Assembly (NCBI GenBank): GCA_018830405.1
Contig: JAHJSF010000028.1
Coordinates: 1 to 7,194, forward strand
Origin: Nitrospinota bacterium
GTDB lineage: Bacteria; Nitrospinota; Nitrospinia; UBA9942; JAHJSF01
DNA length: 7,194 bases
Direction: 5' to 3'
How positions within the stretch are numbered: the stretch's first letter is position 1; every line of letters begins with the position of its first letter. Shown in pieces: positions 1 through 4,754 of this stretch. The position numbers and the translations under genes are program-made. The notes under the pieces are model-generated. The model did no database searches and was not told where the DNA came from. It saw nothing but the letters and a program-made list of their open reading frames with translations.

Positions 1-195
1 AACCTCCTTCACTCCGGGTACCTTCTCAAAATCTGATTCCATACACCAGAAACATCCTCCCGCCAAAATAGCCTTCTCCATCCTATTCTCTCCCTTCCCC
101 CCTTCCAAAGCAGAAGTCTTATTCATATAAAAGGGGAAAACTAATATTGCTATCAAAAATAAGGCGATCAACCCAATCCATTTTATTGAAAACAT
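1..195 (-). CDS. msrA: Peptide methionine sulfoxide reductase MsrA, N-terminal part (cut by window edge)
   Basis: MsrA reduces methionine-S-sulfoxide in proteins and free methionine, repairing oxidative damage. The 65 visible residues contain the family signature GCFWC (residues 47-51) followed by [11 protein letters not shown]; Cys48 should be the catalytic nucleophile. The start at 195 is preceded by AAGGAAGGG, a good ribosome binding site. Residues about 5-23 are a hydrophobic helix ([17 protein letters not shown]) not found in plain cytosolic MsrA, so this form is probably exported or anchored on the periplasmic side. A second in-frame ATG at residue 39 (bases 81-79) opens the canonical core [13 protein letters not shown] and has its own purine-rich upstream stretch, so a shorter cytosolic product is possible. 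The gene lies 42 bases downstream of the dehydrogenase remnant on the same strand and may once have been co-transcribed with it. The rest runs off the left edge. Identity is firm; location is inferred. Confidence 0.93.
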   Translation of the reverse strand, partial: MFSIKWIGLIALFLIAILVFPFYMNKTSALEGGKGENRMEKAILAGGCFWCMESDFEKVPGVKEV

Positions 196-237
196 ATTTA
201 TCCCTTCCTTTCCGACTCAGATAGTAAATCTAAATTT

Positions 238-712
238 TTAATTTTGAAAGTAACTTATCCTGTAAACAACTCCCGCTCTATCATCCGAGACGAGAAGAGC
301 CCCATCCGGCATAACCAAAAGATCGGCCAGCCTCCCCCACTCCCTGACATCGGGGAGCCACCCATCGGCAAAGACCTGATAATCGACCGCTTTATTGTTT
401 TTAACAGTAACCATGGTTACCCTATAGCCAATAGGAATGGAACGGTTCCAAGAACCATGTTCGGCGATAAATATCTTGTCCCGATATTTTTCGGGGAACA
501 TCTTCCCCATATAAAATCTCATCTCCAAGGGTCAGTGAACGGGCCTTAGGAACCTCGGCATATACCTCTATCTTAAAGCCTTTGGGGAGTCTAATCTTTT
601 GGAGAGGAAGAGTCTCTCCGAAGGCAACAGAGACAAATAAAAGCAAAAGAAATAGGGCAAGTACAACTCTTCCGACAAGAGACTTACTCCTGCAAGGGAC
701 AAATATAAACAT
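238..712 (-). pseudogene. PQQ-dependent sugar (L-sorbosone-type) dehydrogenase remnant with an internal deletion
   Basis: Intact members are periplasmic six-bladed beta-propeller quinoprotein dehydrogenases of several hundred residues. Here only both ends survive. The first part, starting at 712 after a GGAGGA ribosome binding site, has a signal peptide (about residues 1-32) and the family opening LPLQKIRLPKGFKIEVYAE..ARSLTLGD. The frame then changes at about 521-529 into the C-terminal family segment MRFYMGKMFPEKYRDKIFIAEHGSWNRS..GYRV, ending at the TAA at 240-238. Read straight through, the first frame gives a 96-residue product with a nonsense tail. Most of the propeller is missing between the halves, so this is a large out-of-frame deletion and not a point frameshift. 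Both ends keep recognisable family sequence, so the loss is probably fairly recent. Family assignment rests on these two conserved blocks; substrate specificity cannot be read. Confidence 0.85.
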
Positions 713-756
713 AAGAATCCTCCGGGGAAATAGAAGACGTAAAAAGGGGTGCCTCG

Positions 757-785
757 AAACTAATATCGGAGACCGTGATTGTCAA
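757..785 (-). promoter_or_regulatory. Candidate sigma-70 promoter for the dehydrogenase remnant
   Basis: On the minus strand TTGACA (785-780) is a perfect -35 box. It is followed after 17 bases by TAGTTT (762-757), a poor -10 (3 of 6). It lies in the 100-bp gap after the gemA-like gene and about 45 bases before the remnant's start codon. The spacing and -35 are good; the weak -10 keeps this tentative. Confidence 0.35.
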
Positions 786-812
786 GATAGCCTCCTCCCT
801 CCTTTTGTTTGC

Positions 813-1196
813 TTAGGCAGACAAATGGTGTTCAAGATGGCTCTTGATACCCTTCAGAGACTCTATAACCTTGGAGGCCTCTCTCTTTGACAGATTGCCG
901 ATATCTTTCTTCTGGTAATACTTGGCAATAAAATTTTGGAGGTGATTATCATCCCAGCCGATCTCTCCGGCCAATCCTTTTATAAACATCCTCTGGCGTA
1001 GGGTTATACTATTGTTCTCGTTCCGGTAATGTCTGCTCCGGACAAAGTTATTCATCAACTTCCTGAATCCTCTTTCATCAAGATCCTTGGAGGTTGAGAC
1101 CCCGGCAGCCTTTTTTAATATGTCTCGGTATTCCTCATCGCTGAGACCAAGTTCCTTTTTAACGATGTGGATAACGGCCAGTTTCTTTTTATCCAT
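813..1196 (-). CDS. GemA / Mu gp16-like protein (DUF1018), stand-alone
   Basis: This 127-residue protein resembles the DUF1018 family that includes phage Mu gp16 (GemA), described as a phage regulatory protein affecting host gene expression. Visible family features are KKLAVIHIVKKELGLSDEEYRDIL (residues 4-27), then GVSTSKDLDERGFRKLM, a central ITLRQRMFIKGLAGEIGW, and the closing NFIAKYYQKKDIGNLSKREASKVIESLKGI. It is soluble, charged and mainly helical, with no signal peptide or membrane segment. The length is close to that of a small DUF1018 protein, so it looks intact. The start at 1196 is the first Met of the conserved block, but no clear ribosome binding site precedes it. No integrase, transposase or phage structural gene adjoins it, so it is either a solitary relic or a domesticated regulator. 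Its function in this host is unknown. Confidence 0.75.
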   Translation of the reverse strand: MDKKKLAVIHIVKKELGLSDEEYRDILKKAAGVSTSKDLDERGFRKLMNNFVRSRHYRNENNSITLRQRMFIKGLAGEIGWDDNHLQNFIAKYYQKKDIGNLSKREASKVIESLKGIKSHLEHHLSA

Positions 1197-1274
1197 ATGT
1201 CTAATGTGTAAAGATGTTTAGAAGATTCTGTCAGGTGAGGGTATCTACAAGACCATTCGACCACTATTGGGACT

Positions 1275-1295
1275 CATACGCAAATAAAAAGTATG
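1275..1295. promoter_or_regulatory. Small inverted repeat in the divergent intergenic region
   Basis: CATAC and GTATG flank an 11-base A-rich centre between the gemA-like gene (minus) and the DUF1207 gene (plus). Such a repeat could be an operator for either gene. The arms are only 5 bp, so chance is a real alternative. The rest of the 241-bp gap (1197-1437) is AT-rich and holds no gene that I can see. Confidence 0.15.
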
Positions 1296-1326
1296 CGCTC
1301 AAACAATTACTTTTAATTGAATTACA

Positions 1327-1354
1327 TTGACACGATTCTCTAAAATTGTTTAAG
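1327..1354 (+). promoter_or_regulatory. Candidate sigma-70 promoter for the DUF1207 gene
   Basis: TTGACA (1327-1332) is a perfect -35 box. With a 16-base spacer it is followed by TTTAAG (1349-1354), which matches the -10 consensus at 4 of 6 positions. Transcription would begin near 1361 and leave a leader of about 75 bases before the start at 1438. Confidence 0.4.
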
Positions 1355-1437
1355 TTAGTCATATAAAAATGCTCGAAGCTTGATGCTTTAAGATATTCAG
1401 GTATCCCCTCCAATAAAATTGTAAGGATAGATTAACC

Positions 1438-2570
1438 ATGCGATTGTGTCTCCCCCCCTGTCTGACTATTTTCGGCCGCCTATGCCTGGCCGCTCTCTGC
1501 CTCATCTTCCTTGGCTCATCTTCCCCCGCAATGGCTTCAAACAGGACCAGCGATGAATTTCTGACGGGCTATATTGCTTCGATTCTCGAGCGCGATCTCC
1601 TTTGGAAAAAAGAGAGTTATCGCCTAGACATTAACAATGGGATGGCCGTAATTACCATCTTTAAAGATAGCCGGATTCGCAGGCGGGATACGGCCAAACA
1701 GCTAAAGGCTATCGACGGACTTAAGGGGGTGGAGATTGTGGTTCGCCCGCCTGATAATATTAAGACGGGAGGAATAAACGATCTTCTTAAAATAACAAGC
1801 GAAGCAGAGGTCTTTCCGGTAGGAGACTTTTTCAAACCCCTCATCGCCGACCCGAAACAACCTCAGTTCTTTGTCAGCTTCGACCGCTTCAGGTCATCCG
1901 GTCAGGAATTCACTATGGCCTCAGTCGGATTCGGCGAGACCTTCGGTATGTATAGGCTCTTAGGTGAACACGAGGGGAATGGCCTGCAAATAAGCCTGCA
2001 AGGCGGGCTCTTCGCCCAGTTCAATATGGATGCCCCCTCCAGCGATCTTATCAACGCTGATTACATCATCGGTATCCCCCTTACTTATAGGCACAACGAC
2101 GATTCAATACGTCTTCGTATATATCACCAAAGTTCACACTTGGGGGATGAATTTCTCCAAAGTGTTAACCCGCCGGAAAGGATTAATCTCAGCTACGATA
2201 CGAGGCCGTTGAACTTATCTATTCACACGAATGGCCCGAATGGAGAATATACGGGGGCGGCGAATACCTGATACATAAGGAACCGAAAGATTTGGAACCG
2301 CTTATCACCCATTGGGGGGTTGAGTATTACGGGAGCAAGACCCTTCTCTGGAATGGTAGACCTGTGGCCGGGATAGACATAAAGGGCTTCGAGGACCGTG
2401 ACAACGGCCCCGATAAGAGTCTAAAGGCAGGGCTTGAGTTTGGCCATCCCAACCCGGGGGAACGCCGCCTTCGCCTGCTGGCTGAGTGGTACAATGGTTT
2501 TGACCCCCGCGGCCAGTTTTACAACAACAGGGTTGAATATTACGGGCTGGGGACATTTCTCGGATTCTGA
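1438..2570 (+). pseudogene. DUF1207 envelope protein with BON-like N-terminal domain, frameshifted by a 5-bp duplication
   Basis: The reading frame opens at 1438 (AAGGA upstream) with a signal peptide (about residues 1-33, ending near SSSPAMA). Residues about 38-102 look like a BON-like small domain (NGMAVITIF..., then QLKAIDGLKGVEIVV). From about residue 125 comes the DUF1207 region, rich in amphipathic strands and carrying FFKPLIADPKQPQFFVS, SVGFGETFGMYR, INADYIIGIPLTYR and YHQSSHLGDEFL. At codon 253 the frame is lost: TACGA is present twice (2194-2198, 2199-2203). Read with one copy, the protein continues as SYEAVEL...YGGGEYLIHKEP to ...VEYYGLGTFLGF and stops at 2570, giving about 375 residues. 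As it stands, translation ends at 2271 after 277 residues, 25 of them out of frame. The remainder is still well conserved, so the lesion is recent or reversible. DUF1207 proteins are predicted to be outer-membrane associated; their biochemical role is not established. Confidence 0.85.
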
Positions 2571-2576
2571 CATAGT

Positions 2577-2605
2577 TTGACTTTGGCAATAAAAGCTATC
2601 ACAAT
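2577..2605 (+). promoter_or_regulatory. Candidate sigma-70 promoter for the OmpA-family gene
   Basis: TTGACT (2577-2582) and CACAAT (2600-2605) are separated by 17 bases and match consensus at 5 of 6 and 4 of 6 positions. This would give an untranslated leader of about 180 bases, which includes a small hairpin GTTCT-cga-AGAAC at 2735-2747. Long leaders are common for outer-membrane protein mRNAs controlled after transcription, but no specific regulator can be named. Nothing else is visible in the 2571-2792 gap. Confidence 0.4.
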
Positions 2606-2792
2606 GAAAGGTGGGGTAGTGTATACCTACAAGGCGTTGTACCAAGCTAATGTTGCATTAGACCTCAATACAATCAATGCCCCATAAAGAGTTCCATTTT
2701 TAGCCTTAAAGCAGGCAAAAAGGTAAGGTAGGCTGTTCTCGAAGAACCTAATAGTCAACAGCAAAACAGAACAACATAAAGGAGGAGATAAA

Positions 2793-3788
2793 ATGAAATC
2801 AATATATCGTGTGGTACTTATGGCAGCTGCCCTTGTTCTTATCCTCCCCTTGTCTGCCCGATCCGAAATAAAGGAGGGGCAATTTGAATTTAGTCCGTTC
2901 GCTGGTTACAACTTCTTCGAAAGCAGACAAAATCTGGAGAACCAGGCCATATTTGGCGGACGGCTTGGTTATAACTTTACTAAAAATTTTGCTATCGAAG
3001 CCGTCGGGGAACATATAGGAAGCCGCGTTGATGATGATTCAGAAACATGGACTGAGGTAGGGCAGTTCGCCAGTCCAACTGATAATGTAAATATTAACTT
3101 TTATCATCTCGATCTCCTTTATCACTTTAAACCGGAGGAAAAATTTAATCCCTTCATCGCCGCAGGTTACGGAGCTGCCAACTATAACCCGGAGATGATA
3201 GATGGCGGTAATATGGCCATTATTAATTTTGGTCTGGGAGCAAAATATTGGATGACCGACAATTTCGCTTTAAGGTTTGATCTTAGAGATAATGTTGTTT
3301 ACGATGAGTCCCTCCACAATGTTGAATCTACCGTGGGAGTGGTATTCGCATTGGGCCGCAAGGCAAAGCCCGCGCCGGCCCCTGTTGCAGTCCATGAACC
3401 AGCCCCTAAGCCTAAAGTTGAGGAGAAGGTTGTTGTCCTTTCCTTTGAGGACATTCCTTTCGACTTCGACAAGGCGGACATCAACCAGGAGGCGAAGGAG
3501 ATCTTGAAGAGGAATATACAGGTTCTTAAAGCAAACTCAAAGGCGAAGATCCGTATTTCAGGACATGCCTCTCTTGCCGGTACTGAGGCCTACAACCAGA
3601 AGCTGAGCGAAAAGAGGGCAGAGGCTGTTTATGAGTACCTGATTAAAGAAGGAAATGTTCCCCCCAAAAAGCTTGTCACTGTAGGATATGGGGAGACGAG
3701 GCCGGCCGTTCATGAACCTAATCCAAAGGAGATCCACTCAAAGGCAGCCAAGGCTAACATGAGAGTTCTGCTTGAAATAATCGAATAG
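2793..3788 (+). CDS. OmpA/OprF-family outer-membrane protein (beta-barrel plus peptidoglycan-binding domain)
   Basis: This 331-residue protein should span the outer membrane and tether it to the cell wall. A signal peptide covers about residues 1-24 (ending SARS, with E25 as likely first mature residue). Residues about 28-188 are an eight-stranded-barrel-like region with alternating aromatic strands (FEFSPFAGYNFFES, IFGGRLGYNF, YHLDLLYHF, FIAAGYGAANY, LRFDLRDNVVY). A Pro/Ala/Lys hinge (about 191-212) leads to the OmpA C-terminal domain (about 214-331) with IPFDFDKADI, ISGHASLAGTEAYNQKLSEKRA and LVTVGYGETRP. In that domain the Arg expected to contact peptidoglycan is present (Arg275), but the usual Asp of the HTD/YTD motif is Ser260. 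The ribosome binding site AAGGAGGAGA before 2793 is very strong, as expected for an abundant envelope protein. A hairpin follows the gene. It is intact and of usual length; the family call is firm, pore activity is not shown. Confidence 0.93.
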   Translation: MKSIYRVVLMAAALVLILPLSARSEIKEGQFEFSPFAGYNFFESRQNLENQAIFGGRLGYNFTKNFAIEAVGEHIGSRVDDDSETWTEVGQFASPTDNVNINFYHLDLLYHFKPEEKFNPFIAAGYGAANYNPEMIDGGNMAIINFGLGAKYWMTDNFALRFDLRDNVVYDESLHNVESTVGVVFALGRKAKPAPAPVAVHEPAPKPKVEEKVVVLSFEDIPFDFDKADINQEAKEILKRNIQVLKANSKAKIRISGHASLAGTEAYNQKLSEKRAEAVYEYLIKEGNVPPKKLVTVGYGETRPAVHEPNPKEIHSKAAKANMRVLLEIIE

Positions 3789-3798
3789 ACGGAGTTGG

Positions 3799-3836
3799 TT
3801 TTAAGCTAATATTTGTTGAGCAAGATTAGCCTAAAA
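3799..3836 (+). terminator. Hairpin after the OmpA-family gene, terminator or attenuator
   Basis: Arms TTTTA-A-GCTAAT and ATTAGC-C-TAAAA pair with one A-C mismatch. The centre can extend the stem further (TTG/CAA, loop TTGAG). Only a short T run (CATTTTAG) follows, so termination is probably partial. It lies in the 67-bp gap between the OmpA-family gene and the next plus-strand gene, where it could lower downstream expression relative to ompA or protect the ompA mRNA 3' end. Confidence 0.5.
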
Positions 3837-3855
3837 CATTTTAGGAGCAGCGCCG

Positions 3856-4347
3856 ATGGACATATTCAAACCTAACCAGACCAGTTCCAACCTCATGGTT
3901 AAATACGCCGAAGAGAAATATTATAAACCGGAAAAGGATAAAGACATTGAACGGTATCTGGTTATCTACGACATTTTTATTAAGGCCAGGGGTTACTACA
4001 TCATCAACAAGGTATTCTTTTTCTTCTCCCTGATATCTGGGTTGGCCGTCTTACTCTGGCCGTCCCTATCCATCTTCGCCACAGACCTCGGCTGGAGGGA
4101 AATGGGATTTCTTAATTCGGCCATAGTCCAGACAACGGTTACCGGAATAGCCGCTCTTAATTTCGCCATCTACAGTCACTACAAAAAGAGACAGCTTTAC
4201 GCCGAAAACCTGATGAGGGTCGCCATCTTTTCAGAGGACTCTCTGGGTAAAATCAAAGACTATGTTGTAAAAGAGATGGAAAGGATCGACAGCGGATTCA
4301 GTTTTGGTAAAAGCCTTATAAAGGATGAGAGCGACCATACAAAGTAG
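3856..4347 (+). CDS. Small two-helix membrane protein of unknown function
   Basis: I do not recognise this 163-residue protein with confidence. It has no signal peptide. A charged N-terminal region (1-50, rich in Lys, Glu and Tyr) is followed by two hydrophobic helices at about 52-75 (VFFFFSLISGLAVLLWPSLSIF) and 87-107 (NSAIVQTTVTGIAALNFAIYS), then a basic turn YKKRQLYAENLMR (109-121) and a charged, helical C-terminal tail. Basic residues on both outer sides suggest a hairpin with both termini in the cytoplasm. This layout, with a conserved-looking Tyr/Arg patch just after the second helix, recalls SLATT-type 2TM proteins, but I see no diagnostic motif and treat this as a hypothesis. The start at 3856 has AGGAG about 9-10 bases upstream. 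It lies 67 bp after the OmpA-family gene, separated by a hairpin, and ends before a strong terminator, so it may be co-transcribed by read-through. It appears intact. Confidence 0.8.
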   Translation: MDIFKPNQTSSNLMVKYAEEKYYKPEKDKDIERYLVIYDIFIKARGYYIINKVFFFFSLISGLAVLLWPSLSIFATDLGWREMGFLNSAIVQTTVTGIAALNFAIYSHYKKRQLYAENLMRVAIFSEDSLGKIKDYVVKEMERIDSGFSFGKSLIKDESDHTK

Positions 4348-4391
4348 CCTCTCATTAAAATATTGTGCGGCCTAAACTAAATAATAAAGGA

Positions 4392-4427
4392 AAAAAGGGA
4401 GTAGCTTGTTTAAGCTACCCCCTTTTT
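4392..4427. terminator. Strong bidirectional rho-independent terminator
   Basis: The arms AAAAAGGG-a-GTAGCTT and AAGCTAC-c-CCCTTTTT pair with a single mismatch around the loop GTTT, giving a 16-position stem with T runs on the exit side of both strands. It stops transcription of the plus-strand membrane-protein gene (ends 4347). On the minus strand it begins 6 bases past the tRNA-Asn 3' end, so both convergent units share it. Confidence 0.92.
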
Positions 4428-4433
4428 ATATAT

Positions 4434-4509
4434 TGGCTCCCCGGGACGGATTCGAACCGCCGACAGGGTGGTTAACAGCCACCTGCTCTGCCAGCTGAGC
4501 TACCGGGGA
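4434..4509 (-). tRNA. tRNA-Asn (anticodon GTT)
   Basis: The reverse complement folds as a full cloverleaf. Acceptor arms TCCCCGG (4509-4503) and CCGGGGA (4444-4438) pair perfectly, followed by discriminator G (4437) and an encoded CCA (4436-4434). The anticodon stem GGTGG/CCACC encloses the loop CTGTTAA, with anticodon GTT at 4476-4474, reading Asn codons AAC and AAU. The T arm carries GGTTCGAATCC. Length is 76 with CCA. It stands alone between a candidate promoter upstream and the shared terminator downstream. Confidence 0.97.
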
Positions 4510-4533
4510 ATATTGCTTCACATTAAGCGAACT

Positions 4534-4562
4534 AATTTACTATATTTTTAGTATCAGTTCAA
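4534..4562 (-). promoter_or_regulatory. Candidate promoter for tRNA-Asn
   Basis: On the minus strand TTGAAC (4562-4557) and TAAATT (4539-4534) are separated by exactly 17 bases, each matching consensus at 4 of 6. The expected start point would lie roughly 15-20 bases ahead of the tRNA 5' end, a normal leader length for a single tRNA gene. Confidence 0.45.
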
Positions 4563-4609
4563 GCTTAACCTGATTTCTATTTTTTTATACTGAACCGCCT
4601 TCAAAATAA

Positions 4610-4730
4610 TAACAACCCCCTTACTCCCCCTTTTCTAAGGGGGAATTATGGGGAGAATTGCAGTAGAGTCCCCCTTGGAAAAGGGGCATCCAACGATTCC
4701 CCCTTAACAAAGGGGGATAGGGGGTTGTTA
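4610..4730. repeat. 121-bp palindromic MITE-like element
   Basis: The ends are inverted copies: TAACAACCCCC-TTACT-CCCCCTTT on the left and AAAGGGGG-ATA-GGGGGTTGTTA on the right, differing only by 2 bases in the spacer between the C/G blocks. Inside are three further C5/G5 hairpins: 4626-4643, about 4670-4686 and about 4699-4715. The outermost bases are TA on both sides, which fits insertion at TA by an IS630/Tc1-mariner type transposase, although with only one copy the duplication cannot be proven. It encodes nothing. It lies between the tRNA-Asn promoter region and the 3' end of porAB, where its hairpins could also help end or stabilise the porAB transcript. Confidence 0.75.
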
Positions 4731-4736
4731 GCGTTT

Positions 4737-4754
4737 AAATGCGGCTTTGCATTT
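4737..4754 (-). terminator. Weak hairpin at the end of porAB
   Basis: AAATGC and GCATTT surround a 6-base loop, overlapping the first base of the porAB stop codon region. No proper T run follows on the minus strand, so it is at best a weak terminator. The adjacent MITE-like hairpins may do more. Confidence 0.25.

Noticed and set aside
806-818. TTAGGCAGAC near the gemA-like stop, resembling the TTAGGCAACT of the palindrome arm at 7179-7188.
   Set aside because: The match is short, coincides with coding sequence and stop codon, and has no inverted partner nearby; it is probably chance.
2030-2212. Plus-strand 60-codon frame inside the DUF1207 gene as the source of the frameshift.
   Set aside because: It is an out-of-frame shadow with no family sequence; the true frame is clear on both sides of the duplication.
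2292-2570. The 3' part of the DUF1207 gene as a separate small gene.
   Set aside because: Its only start would be TTG within a conserved stretch with no ribosome binding site, and the family sequence continues upstream in the same frame to the TACGA duplication. It is the displaced C-terminus.
4434-4509. tRNA-Asn as an integration site of a genomic island.
   Set aside because: No integrase and no repeated copy of the tRNA 3' end is present in the window; the 3' side holds only a shared terminator and an ordinary-looking gene.
4610-4730. CRISPR-like array because of repeated C5/G5 blocks.
   Set aside because: The blocks are inverted copies forming hairpins, with irregular spacing and no direct repeats of constant length or cas genes.
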